From an uncultured Pseudomonadota bacterium (lineage in GTDB: Bacteria > Pseudomonadota > Alphaproteobacteria > RF32 > CAG-239): a stretch of DNA of 35,420 nucleotides. Location: positions 1-35,420 of the forward strand of contig CACWKS010000013.1 of assembly GCA_902761535.1 (NCBI GenBank), given 5' to 3'. The position numbers and the translations under genes were made by a program. Each line of letters begins with the position of its first letter. Position 1 is the stretch's first letter. Of the stretch, positions 7,429-14,976 are shown one piece after another. The notes under the pieces are model-generated. The model ran no database searches and was not told the origin of the DNA. It saw only the letters and a list, made by a program, of their open reading frames with translations.

Positions 7429-8106
7429 TCACTCAACGTCAAAATCAAAATAGGTATCGGGATAAGGCTCATCTTTTAAGGTGAAGTGCCACCACTCGGA
7501 ATCTAAGGCATTGAACCCGGCTTTAATCATCGCATCATGCAAAATTTGGCGATTACGCTTTTGCTCAGCGGTTATGTTTTCATAATCAGGGTGCGAAATC
7601 TCGCTGAACAGATCAAATGTTCCGCCCATATCCACAAAACCGCCGTCTTTCTTGATGATGGTCAAATCAACGGTGCTGCCTCGGGTGTGACCTGATTTTT
7701 CCATAATATATCTGCCGGCAAGCAAATCAGACTTTTGCAACTCGGGATAAAAAGATTTATCGCCCATATCAGCATGGTCATTAATCCATCTTACAAAATT
7801 ATCAACCGCCTTTTGCGGACGATAAGCATCCCATATCAAAAGTCGATAACCCTGAGCTCGCAAATCATCTGCCGCTTTGGCTAAGGCAGCTAAAGCCTCT
7901 TTGGTCATATAGGCACGCGGAGCTTTATATCCGTCAATTTTGTTGCCGGTAAAGTTGTTGGGAGAATAATAGCGAATATCATAAGCGGCATCATCAATCA
8001 CCGAGGATATTAAAGCAAAATCCGATTTATCGGTTGAAACGGTTTCCGCCCTGGCCAAGGTGGCTAAGCCGATAAATAAACTAAGCACGATGATAATTTT
8101 TTTCAT
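7429..8106 (-). CDS. Exported D-Ala-D-Ala dipeptidase family protein (VanX/DdpX-like)
   Basis: A 225-aa zinc peptidase of the M15D type with a cleavable signal peptide (about 1-20, ending ARA). Catalytic features are all visible: IWDAYRP with Arg96, SGHTRGSTVD (138-147) giving zinc ligands His140 and Asp147, and EWWHF with catalytic Glu204 and ligand His207. Such enzymes cleave D-Ala-D-Ala or related dipeptides. The signal peptide points to a periplasmic role in cell-wall turnover, not to glycopeptide resistance, and there is no vanHA or vanRS nearby. A GGAAAGGAAAA ribosome-binding site precedes the ATG. The small Cys-rich gene follows in the same direction. Confidence 0.88.
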   Translation of the reverse strand: MKKIIIVLSLFIGLATLARAETVSTDKSDFALISSVIDDAAYDIRYYSPNNFTGNKIDGYKAPRAYMTKEALAALAKAADDLRAQGYRLLIWDAYRPQKAVDNFVRWINDHADMGDKSFYPELQKSDLLAGRYIMEKSGHTRGSTVDLTIIKKDGGFVDMGGTFDLFSEISHPDYENITAEQKRNRQILHDAMIKAGFNALDSEWWHFTLKDEPYPDTYFDFDVE

Positions 8107-8248
8107 AATATTTTCCTTTCCGTTTACTTTATTATTAAAAATATTTTTTCAGCTGTCAAATTATAAATTTAATAAAATATCAGTATAATACACCGATAAC
8201 AATCATTTTAATATACCGCTTATTTTTATTCTTTTCCGCAATTGTTAC

Positions 8249-8277
8249 TTGACTTTACCTCAAAATTATGTTTTTAC
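8249..8277 (+). promoter_or_regulatory. Promoter region of tRNA-Arg(TCT)
   Basis: TTGACT (8249-8254) stands 44 nt before the tRNA, like the left-end tRNA promoter (43 nt). At a 17-nt spacing the -10 would be TTTTAC (8272-8277), which is weak. The segment is nearly identical to the one before the degenerate copy. Confidence 0.5.
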
Positions 8278-8292
8278 TGATAACGTTTCAAT

Positions 8293-8369
8293 GGTCTCGT
8301 AGCTCAGCTGGATAGAGCAACAGCCTTCTAAGCTGTGGGTCGGGCGTTCGAATCGCCCCGAGATCGCCA
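8293..8369 (+). tRNA. tRNA-Arg (anticodon TCT)
   Basis: A full 77-nt cloverleaf: acceptor GGTCTCG/CGAGATC, D-stem GCTC/GAGC, anticodon stem ACAGC/GCTGT with loop CTTCTAA giving anticodon TCT, and T-arm GGGCG TTCGAAT CGCCC. The discriminator is G and CCA is encoded. It reads AGA (and by wobble AGG) codons, which are useful in an AT-rich genome. It is followed at once by a terminator. Confidence 0.97.
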
Positions 8370-8372
8370 ATC

Positions 8373-8398
8373 AAAACCCTTGAGCAATCAAGGGTTTT
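8373..8398 (+). terminator. Terminator of tRNA-Arg(TCT)
   Basis: Perfect 10-bp stem AAAACCCTTG (8373-8382) / CAAGGGTTTT (8389-8398) with a 6-nt loop, four bases after the encoded CCA. The trmB start is 28 nt further on. Confidence 0.9.
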
Positions 8399-8426
8399 CC
8401 CTTATAACCGCCAAGGATATTAAATA

Positions 8427-9140
8427 ATGGACGACTTCAAATTTTTCGGACGCCGCAAAGGCCGCAAAATCCGCAAAGCTAAAACCTCTTTGTTGGAACA
8501 ATTCCTGCCTCAACTGGAAATAAGCACACAACAGCCCATATCCCATAATTTATTTGGTGTTCCGGTCAAAAAAATTTGTTTGGAAATAGGTTTCGGCGGC
8601 GGCGAACATCTTGCCGGATTTTCTCTTCTTCACCCTGAAACCGGCTTTATCGGAGCCGAAGTTTTCCAAAATGGTATTGCCAATCTGTTATCTTTAATTA
8701 CCGGTATTAAGCAAAATTCCGAAATAGTTGAAAAAATCAAACTGTTACCTGATCGAGTTGATAATATACGTATATATAGTGATGATGTGCGTAAACTGTT
8801 TTCTCAAATTCCGGACGGATTCGTTGATCAGGTATTTTTGCTTTTTCCTGACCCTTGGCCCAAAAATCGCCATGCTTCACGTCGCTTCGTCAACCCTGAT
8901 AATATTGCCGAACTCGCCCGCATCATCAAAAAAGACGGAACTTTGCTTATCGCTACCGACCACCCCGTATACAAAAGATGGACTTTGCGACAAATGCATG
9001 ATTGTCCCGATTTTATCTGGACAGCAAGAACAAGCAACGACTGGCGCAATCCTCCCGCCGATTGGGTAGAAACCAAATATCAACTCAAAGCCTTAAAAGA
9101 AGGTCGTCGTCCGGTATTTTTAGAATACAAGCGCATTTAA
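8427..9140 (+). CDS. trmB: tRNA (guanine-N7-)-methyltransferase
   Basis: Makes m7G46 in the variable loop of tRNAs from SAM. At 237 aa it has the normal length. Seen: an Arg/Lys-rich N-terminus (GRRKGRKIRKAK, 8-19), SAM-binding LEIGFGGGEH (52-61), GAEVF (76-80), and the TrmB signature PDPWPKNRH (141-149) followed by RRF. In alphaproteobacteria trmB usually sits after metK near lnt; here it is detached and placed between tRNA-Arg and mnmA, both tRNA-related. The ATG follows GCCAAGGATATTAAATA, with AAGGAT as ribosome-binding site. Confidence 0.95.
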   Translation: MDDFKFFGRRKGRKIRKAKTSLLEQFLPQLEISTQQPISHNLFGVPVKKICLEIGFGGGEHLAGFSLLHPETGFIGAEVFQNGIANLLSLITGIKQNSEIVEKIKLLPDRVDNIRIYSDDVRKLFSQIPDGFVDQVFLLFPDPWPKNRHASRRFVNPDNIAELARIIKKDGTLLIATDHPVYKRWTLRQMHDCPDFIWTARTSNDWRNPPADWVETKYQLKALKEGRRPVFLEYKRI

Positions 9141-9191
9141 ACTTGCAAAATCAAAGTACTATTGTAAAATATCAATCAAAGGAATAAATAT

Positions 9192-10253
9192 ATGAAAATT
9201 TTAGTCGGAATGAGTGGAGGTGTTGACTCCTCGGTTGCTGCCTTGTTATTAAAGCAAGCCGGGCATGAAGTTATCGGTGCCACCATGTCAATTTGGGATG
9301 ATGCCAATGTCGCGCACATCCCCGAACATGCCAATGGTTGCTTTGCTCCGGATAAAGATGATATTGCCGAAGCTGCCAAAGTTTGTCAAACCATCGGCAT
9401 CCCTCATGTTGTATTAGATTGCCGCGAAGAATATAAAAACATTGTGCTGAGCAACTTCAAATCTGAATATAAAGCCGGACGAACCCCAAATCCTTGTGTA
9501 ATTTGCAACGCTAAAATCAAATTCAGTGTTCTTCCTCAAGCTGCTGCCAAATCCGGCATCAATTTTGATAAATTTGCCACCGGACATTATGCCGGAGTAG
9601 AATATAATCATCAAACCGAACGCTATCAAATAATTCGCGGCGTTGATGAACGCAAAGATCAATCTTATTTTCTTTATCGGCTTACTCAGGAGCAACTTGC
9701 CCAAATAACTCTTCCGCTTGGTTCCAAAACCAAAACAGAAATTCGCCAACTTGCTCATATAGCCGGACTAAGTGTTTCCGACAAACCGGACAGTCAGGAT
9801 TTTTACAACGGAGCCATCAACGATATATTGCAATTTTCGCCCCAAACCGGCAATTTTGTCGGAACTGACGGCAAAATTCTCGGCACTCACAATGGTTATT
9901 GGAATTTTACCATCGGTCAGCGACGCGGTTTAGGCATCTCTGCCCCGCGCCCGTTATATGTTCTTTCAATCAACAAAGAAAAAAATGAAGTAGTTCTTGG
10001 ATATGCGGAAGATTGTCTTCACACCGAACTTGTCGCCGAAAATTGGAATTGGCAATCCCCTGCCCCCGACAAAACCATTTACTGTTCAGCTAAAATCCGT
10101 TCTTCACAATCACCCTGTGAAGTCGAAGTTTTTCCTCACGATGATGGTATTTTTTCCGTAAAATTCTTTTCCCCGCAAAGCGCAATAACCCCCGGACAAT
10201 CCGTTGTGCTTTATGATGGTAATTTACTTCTGGGAGGAGGAATTATAAAATAA
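9192..10253 (+). CDS. mnmA: tRNA-uridine 2-sulfurtransferase, variant lacking the second catalytic Cys
   Basis: Adds sulfur to C2 of wobble U34 in Lys, Glu and Gln tRNAs. The 353-aa protein has the ATP PP-loop GMSGGVDSS (6-14), TPNPCVICNAKIKF with Cys102 and Cys105, ATGHYAG (129-135), GVDERKDQSYFLYRL, and FTIGQRRGLGI (239-249). Odd: where most MnmA proteins have SQDICF, with the Cys that forms the persulfide/disulfide partner, this one has SQDFYN (201-206), and no cysteine lies nearby. The CxxC at 102-105 is intact. A known variant subfamily is possible. An AAAGGAATAAAT ribosome-binding site supports the start, 51 nt after trmB. The stop is 2 nt from the convergent gene. Confidence 0.92.
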   Translation: MKILVGMSGGVDSSVAALLLKQAGHEVIGATMSIWDDANVAHIPEHANGCFAPDKDDIAEAAKVCQTIGIPHVVLDCREEYKNIVLSNFKSEYKAGRTPNPCVICNAKIKFSVLPQAAAKSGINFDKFATGHYAGVEYNHQTERYQIIRGVDERKDQSYFLYRLTQEQLAQITLPLGSKTKTEIRQLAHIAGLSVSDKPDSQDFYNGAINDILQFSPQTGNFVGTDGKILGTHNGYWNFTIGQRRGLGISAPRPLYVLSINKEKNEVVLGYAEDCLHTELVAENWNWQSPAPDKTIYCSAKIRSSQSPCEVEVFPHDDGIFSVKFFSPQSAITPGQSVVLYDGNLLLGGGIIK

Positions 10254-10255
10254 AC

Positions 10256-10978
10256 CTATTGCCCTAATGCCAATACCGCAGCCATAAATATCGGCACTGA
10301 CAAGTTATCGTCAATTTCTATTTTATCCTCATAAACTTCTGCTAATGTGGCTGCTGCACAAGCTATCACACTTGCCCATGTAAACGGATACACCTGAATA
10401 AACAATAAATTGATAATCAAAGCCGAAACAAAAAATGCTAAAGTTCCCTCTAATGTTTTGTTTTTGTGCAGTTTAACTCTACCGATTGAACGCCCTACCA
10501 ATGCCGCCGCACTATCGGATATAAGCATAACCGTTAATGCTATTGAAGCTACTACCTTATCAAACAAACACAAACATAACAAAGAAGATATCAGTACATA
10601 TATCGAACCGGTAAACTGAAAATGTTCACGCGAAGTCTCTTTATTACGCAAAGTTTTGAAAAACAACACGCCAAACGACTTGCGAGCCCACGGATAACGC
10701 CGAAAATTACCATACTCTAAGATAACATTACCAATTAAAATAACCATCAATATCGGAACCAAAATAAACTTAGGCATAAAATAAATCGCTGCCGGAATCC
10801 ACAATGAACTTAAATGAATGGCCTTTCTCATCAACTCTTTACGAAAAGCCTTATCACTCAGCAACTGCTGATAAAGCAAATCAACATTTTGCCAATTGTT
10901 CTTCCAATCCAGCCGAGCATTTATTTTACTCAGTAATTTATCATAATCAGGACGTTTTTTTATATCTATTTTCCACAT
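10256..10978 (-). CDS. DGK1/SEC59-like CTP-dependent lipid kinase family membrane protein
   Basis: A 240-aa protein with a soluble N-terminal stretch (1-45), then about six membrane helices. Conserved points fit the family containing yeast Dgk1, Sec59 and plant VTE5/6: RKAIHL (51-56), ILEYGNFRR (86-94), ISDSAAALVGRSIGR (153-167), NKTLEGTLAFF (173-183), and EIDDNLSVPI (221-230). Family members phosphorylate isoprenoid or diacylglycerol lipids using CTP; the substrate here is unknown. It may salvage undecaprenol or diacylglycerol for envelope synthesis, but that is inference. The gene stands alone on its strand; a GGTGAGGACAAT leader precedes the ATG. Its stop meets the mnmA stop. Confidence 0.8.
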   Translation of the reverse strand: MWKIDIKKRPDYDKLLSKINARLDWKNNWQNVDLLYQQLLSDKAFRKELMRKAIHLSSLWIPAAIYFMPKFILVPILMVILIGNVILEYGNFRRYPWARKSFGVLFFKTLRNKETSREHFQFTGSIYVLISSLLCLCLFDKVVASIALTVMLISDSAAALVGRSIGRVKLHKNKTLEGTLAFFVSALIINLLFIQVYPFTWASVIACAAATLAEVYEDKIEIDDNLSVPIFMAAVLALGQ

Positions 10979-11109
10979 ATTGTCCTCACCGTTACAATTA
11001 ATGCAAGTATATGACTTTTAGGATAATCTCAAGCAAAATTTATTCTTATGTGGATTAAAAATATCAAAAAAAGTATTATCTATAATTTACAACCAGAGGA
11101 GAATAAATC

Positions 11110-11337
11110 ATGCTTAACAAAACCACCGATAAAACGACTGAATTTAACCACTTTTCCGATTTTAATGCTAAACACCGGGATTTTATTATCCGCCCGTTAA
11201 AAAAAATGAAACTAATCGATTCAAACAATGGTTTGGATGACGAATGTGAATTTGAAAGAAATATGTTTAACTTTGGCGATTTTGAAGACTTGCCTCCCTC
11301 GGATCGTTCCACGGACAATCGTTGTAAACCATACTAA
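11110..11337 (+). CDS. Small acidic orphan protein
   Basis: A 75-aa soluble protein rich in Asp, Asn and Phe, with no signal peptide. I do not recognise it. A strong AGAGGAGAATAAATC leader supports translation, and a Lys-rich patch (RPLKKMK) is followed by an acidic C-terminal half (LDDECEFERNMFNFGDFEDLPP). It stands alone between two minus-strand genes; an AT-rich 131-nt upstream gap must carry its promoter. The composition resembles small regulatory or anti-factor proteins, but nothing in the sequence shows function. Confidence 0.6.
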   Translation: MLNKTTDKTTEFNHFSDFNAKHRDFIIRPLKKMKLIDSNNGLDDECEFERNMFNFGDFEDLPPSDRSTDNRCKPY

Positions 11338-11360
11338 AAACAGGCAGTTTTTCGACTGCC
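11336..11360 (-). terminator. Terminator of the miaB-to-XRE operon
   Basis: On the minus strand GGCAGT (11360-11355) and ACTGCC (11348-11343) form a stem followed by TGTTTTT. It lies 10 nt after the XRE gene stop and so closes the operon. On the plus strand the T-run is missing, so the small orphan may not use it. Confidence 0.75.
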
Positions 11361-11369
11361 CGTTCATTA

Positions 11370-11876
11370 TCAATCTTCTTCACTATCTTCTTTATTTTGC
11401 ATATAAGGACTTTTTGACATTGAAATAATCAAATCATACAAATTCTGAGCCACATTGCGGTTACTTATTTTATAATAAGCTCTCACCAATTCTAATGTCT
11501 CCTGCTTACGCATCGGATCTTCATCAAACAAAGAATTATTATCGCTCAGCGACATCTCGGCTTCAGGATTACTATACCTGCGCGGACTGCACTTAGCGGT
11601 CTGATCATCCATATCTTCATAAAAGAAACTTATCGGTGTATTCATAACCACACTAAAATCCCATAAACGACTGGCGCTTACGCGGTTTAATCCTTTTTCA
11701 TACTTTTGAATTTGCTGAAAAGTCAAACCCAACATCAATCCGAGTTTTTCTTGGCTCCATCCCAATAAATTACGTCTTATTCTTATTCTGTTACCTACGT
11801 GTACATCCACAGGATTTGGTGCTCCGCTCGGAGTTCTGCCGCGACTACCTTTACGATCAGCTTTTTTATCTTTCAT
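11370..11876 (-). CDS. XRE-family HTH regulator (alphaproteobacterial lnt-linked type)
   Basis: A DNA-binding protein of 168 aa. A basic, Gly/Ser-rich head leads to PNPVDVHVGNRIRIRR, then the helix-turn-helix (about 27-70) with WSQEKLGLMLGLTFQQIQKYE, and SRLWDFSVVMNTPISFFYED. The C-terminal acidic half includes TLELVRAYYKISN. This sequence type is typical of alphaproteobacteria and is usually encoded next to lnt and metK, as here next to lnt. Its targets are not known to me. I chose ATG 11876, with AGGTGG 5 nt upstream, over the in-frame GTG at 11885, which would add three residues. It is last in the operon. Confidence 0.88.
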   Translation of the reverse strand: MKDKKADRKGSRGRTPSGAPNPVDVHVGNRIRIRRNLLGWSQEKLGLMLGLTFQQIQKYEKGLNRVSASRLWDFSVVMNTPISFFYEDMDDQTAKCSPRRYSNPEAEMSLSDNNSLFDEDPMRKQETLELVRAYYKISNRNVAQNLYDLIISMSKSPYMQNKEDSEED

Positions 11877-11893
11877 ATCATCCACCTAACTAC

Positions 11894-13537
11894 TTAATCT
11901 TTACGCAATTTTATAACACCGACAGCCATTAAAATCAAGCATAATATTATTACGGGTGCATTTCCTGATCTTCCATAAATTGTTGCCTCAGGTAAAGCCT
12001 TTTCTAATTTAAAATCCTTAAAACCTGTTTCATTCAATGACATTTTATTTTTTGCTTCACCATAAACATTTATCATTCCGCTTATACCGTTATTGGCAAC
12101 TCTGATTACCGGAATTCCTTCCTCTACAGCTCTAAACATCGCTGCAACCCAATGTTGATATGGCCCTGCCGATTCTCCGTACCATCCGTCATTGGTCAAA
12201 TTAATAATAACCTCAGGTCTCCTCTGTTCATCAACTATTTCATGCGGAAAAATTATCTCATAACAAATTGCACCACCTAATAAAGGATAATCATTTATCT
12301 GAAAAACTTTAGGTCCTTCTCCTTTGCCGAATTCTCCTATCGCATTAGCCACCGGTCGCAAAAATTTCGGCAAATAATTTCGCAACGGAATATATTCACC
12401 AAACGGTACTAAATGACTTTTATCATAATATCCCTTAACCTCACCGTTATTATCAATAATCATCATCGAATTATGCGGCAACCATCGACCTTTATTGTCA
12501 TGATAACTGATCATGCCGCTTATCAAAATCTCATCGCCTTCTAAAAAAGAAACGGCTTTTGCACGATGTTCTTCATCTTCATCCAACCTGAAAGGAGAAG
12601 CCGTCTCCCCCCAAATCACCCAATCAGGACGATTTTCACTTTTCATAGAACTCAAATTAATATAAGTTTGAAAATTATCCTCAGCCGCCTCTCTTGTCCA
12701 TTTCATTGTTTGAGGAATACTCGGTTGCACAATTCTGACCGTTACATTGTTAGTTTCTTGATCAGTATCGGCAATTCTTGCTTTTCCCCAGAAAAGATTT
12801 CCCCAAAAAACAACAATCATTACCAGAACAATCTTATATGCTCCCTTTACCACTCTGACTGCAATCTTATCTATATTATCAGCATACAACGATTCTATAT
12901 AAACGTTTAACAATAATCCCCAAACCGTATATGACATAACCGCCAACAAAGAAGTTAAATATACTCCTCCGATTGAAGCATTTTGAATCAATTCAATATT
13001 AAACGCCCAAGAATATCCGACTAAATTCCACGGAAAACCGGTTAAAAACCAGCTTCTCACCCACTCAGCAATCACCCACATACCGCAAAAAACCGACCAC
13101 TCGCCCAATTTGTTTTTTGCTAACCCCATACAAGCCGCAGGCACAGCCGCAAATAACCCGAAAAAAACACCTGCCGCCACCAATATCACCGGATAAAGCC
13201 ACCCGAACTCATCCGGCTCAATCAAAACGGCATTACCTATCCAGGCAAATCCTCCGGCAAAATAGCCAAATCCGAATATATACCCGAGCTTGAACTTTTT
13301 TTTCCATCCTTCAGCTTCGAGCAACAAATACATCAAAACTATAAAACTGCCCCAAGCAGCAAGAATATTAAAATAAGGAGCAAAAGAAAACATACCCGCC
13401 AAGCCGGCAACAAAAGCCGAACACTTCGGATATCTGGCCAGATATCTCAAAAATACAAACAACAAATTTTTTTGTTGTCTTGCCTTAAATTCCTGCAGCA
13501 GTTCATCTGAATTTTTTCCTCGCTTTTCAAGCTCCAT
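11894..13537 (-). CDS. lnt: Apolipoprotein N-acyltransferase
   Basis: Adds the third acyl chain to the N-terminal Cys of lipoproteins, in the inner membrane. The 547-aa protein has about seven N-terminal membrane helices (about 25-250), a periplasmic nitrilase-like domain (about 265-510) and a last C-terminal helix. The catalytic triad is visible: Glu311 in VIWGETASPF, Lys373 in YDKSHLVPFGEYIPL, and Cys425 in GGAICYEIIFP. It is slightly long, with a charged 24-residue head. It starts 2 nt after the corC stop. Its presence fits the small lipoprotein at 3792. Confidence 0.95.
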   Translation of the reverse strand: MELEKRGKNSDELLQEFKARQQKNLLFVFLRYLARYPKCSAFVAGLAGMFSFAPYFNILAAWGSFIVLMYLLLEAEGWKKKFKLGYIFGFGYFAGGFAWIGNAVLIEPDEFGWLYPVILVAAGVFFGLFAAVPAACMGLAKNKLGEWSVFCGMWVIAEWVRSWFLTGFPWNLVGYSWAFNIELIQNASIGGVYLTSLLAVMSYTVWGLLLNVYIESLYADNIDKIAVRVVKGAYKIVLVMIVVFWGNLFWGKARIADTDQETNNVTVRIVQPSIPQTMKWTREAAEDNFQTYINLSSMKSENRPDWVIWGETASPFRLDEDEEHRAKAVSFLEGDEILISGMISYHDNKGRWLPHNSMMIIDNNGEVKGYYDKSHLVPFGEYIPLRNYLPKFLRPVANAIGEFGKGEGPKVFQINDYPLLGGAICYEIIFPHEIVDEQRRPEVIINLTNDGWYGESAGPYQHWVAAMFRAVEEGIPVIRVANNGISGMINVYGEAKNKMSLNETGFKDFKLEKALPEATIYGRSGNAPVIILCLILMAVGVIKLRKD

Positions 13538-13539
13538 AA

Positions 13540-14409
13540 TTAATCCCTTTCCAGATTCGGCCTGATAATCATCACTTTCTTTATCTGTGTAGGATCCGCT
13601 TCCAAAATTCTGAATTTAACACCGCCTAACCCCGTGATTACTTCACCTCGACGAGGAACGCGTTGTATCAAATGAAAAATCAAACTGTTTAATGTATCAA
13701 TATCGTCTTCTTCGCTTTCCGGCAAACCGTCATATAAATCCAAATTACATATCGACTTTATTTCATCTAATTCAGCTTTACCCTCTGCCACCACATTACC
13801 GTTATTTTGCTTACAAATAACCGGATCATCTTCATGATCATATTCATCTTCAATATCTCCGACTATTTCTTCCAACAAATCTTCTATGGTAACCAAACCG
13901 TCAATTCCGCCATACTCATCGACCACCATTGCCATATGGATTTTATCTTGCTGCATTTCTTTCAACAAATCAGATACCCCCTTTTCGGGAGCTACAAACT
14001 TAATCTTATCGCTGATAACATCATCAATCTTGATATCTGATTGCTTATGCAAAACCCCTTTTACCAAATCAATCACATGGACAATCCCGACAATATCATC
14101 TAACGAATCTCCGTAAATAGGAATTCGAGAATGTCCTTGTTCCACCATCAAATCTGCCAAATCCGTAACTGTTCCGCTTTTAGGAAAAGCTATGATTTCG
14201 GCTCTCGGTATCATAACATTTTCACATTTACGCCCGCGCAAATCAAGCACATTATTCAATAATAACTGCTCGTGTGCACTCAAATCATTTTGCCCGTTTT
14301 CTGCAGCTTCTTCCACCAAATCTTCAATGGTTTCGCGAACATTTTCCTGTTGCTTACGATGAAACAACTTTTTAAAAATATTTAATTGCTGACTATCTTC
14401 GTCTGACAT
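13540..14409 (-). CDS. corC: CorC/HlyC-family CBS-domain protein
   Basis: A soluble 289-aa protein of the CorC type. A cytoplasmic head leads to the pair of CBS domains (about 65-185; RKCENVMIPRAEI, HSRIPIYGDSLDDIVGIVHV, MVVDEYGGIDGLVTIEDLLEEIVG), then the CorC_HlyC C-terminal domain (about 205-285). Family members are linked to Mg2+/Co2+ resistance or efflux and are often misnamed haemolysins. It lacks the DUF21 membrane domain, so it needs a partner or acts in the cytosol. AAGGAG 12 nt upstream of the ATG lies within the ybeY end. The ybeY-corC-lnt order is standard for alphaproteobacteria. Confidence 0.92.
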   Translation of the reverse strand: MSDEDSQQLNIFKKLFHRKQQENVRETIEDLVEEAAENGQNDLSAHEQLLLNNVLDLRGRKCENVMIPRAEIIAFPKSGTVTDLADLMVEQGHSRIPIYGDSLDDIVGIVHVIDLVKGVLHKQSDIKIDDVISDKIKFVAPEKGVSDLLKEMQQDKIHMAMVVDEYGGIDGLVTIEDLLEEIVGDIEDEYDHEDDPVICKQNNGNVVAEGKAELDEIKSICNLDLYDGLPESEEDDIDTLNSLIFHLIQRVPRRGEVITGLGGVKFRILEADPTQIKKVMIIRPNLERD

Positions 14410-14412
14410 TTT

Positions 14413-14976
14413 TTATTCAAACTCCTTATAAGGATTATCAATATTCATCTCTTTCAAAACTGCAATCTCAATGCCTTCCATAACTTCGGCCTCATCATCA
14501 TTTTGATGATCAAAACCCAACAAATGTAACAACCCGTGCACCAGTAGATGTATAAAATGATGTTCTGTTGATATTTTCAACTGCTTTGCCTCATCAACCA
14601 ACACTTCCCGTGCCATAATGATATCACCCAAACCGATAACCTCATCACTTTGCATAGTCTGTATAAAATCACCCGCATCAATATTGGCAAATGACAACAC
14701 ATTGGTAGGTTTGTCTTTTTTGCGGAATTCGGCATTAAGTTGACGCACCTGTTCGGCATTACTCAAAACCAACACTGCACCCAAAGGTCTACCAACATCC
14801 AACAAACCATAACGAACTTTGATATTATTATGCCGCAAAAAATCACAAATTGCCTCAAAAACTGCCGCACATTGCCCTTCGCTAACCACCGCAACCTGTG
14901 CCCAGCTGTCATCTTCAACTATTATATCTATGCGATTATTATTCGTCGCCATATTCTTTTTTGCTCTTACTTTCAT
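14413..14976 (-). CDS. ybeY: Endoribonuclease YbeY
   Basis: A metal-dependent RNase needed for 16S rRNA 3'-end maturation and ribosome quality control. The hallmark HGLLHLLGFDH (147-157) gives zinc ligands His147, His151 and His157. The fold also shows LSNAEQVRQLNAEFRKKDKPTNVLSF in mid-protein. At 187 aa it is a little longer than usual. The start is uncertain: ATG 14976 (GAAGG just upstream, 38-nt overlap with phoH) or ATG 14952, which gives 179 aa and a shorter overlap. It follows phoH, its usual operon partner. Confidence 0.94.
   Translation of the reverse strand: MKVRAKKNMATNNNRIDIIVEDDSWAQVAVVSEGQCAAVFEAICDFLRHNNIKVRYGLLDVGRPLGAVLVLSNAEQVRQLNAEFRKKDKPTNVLSFANIDAGDFIQTMQSDEVIGLGDIIMAREVLVDEAKQLKISTEHHFIHLLVHGLLHLLGFDHQNDDEAEVMEGIEIAVLKEMNIDNPYKEFE

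Noticed and set aside
7429..8106. Glycopeptide resistance by the VanX-like enzyme
   Set aside because: The protein has a signal peptide and no van partner genes; a general periplasmic cell-wall role fits better in a Gram-negative cell.
13540..14409. Haemolysin
   Set aside because: The HlyC-style name is historical; the CBS plus CorC_HlyC domains show a cytosolic CorC-type protein.
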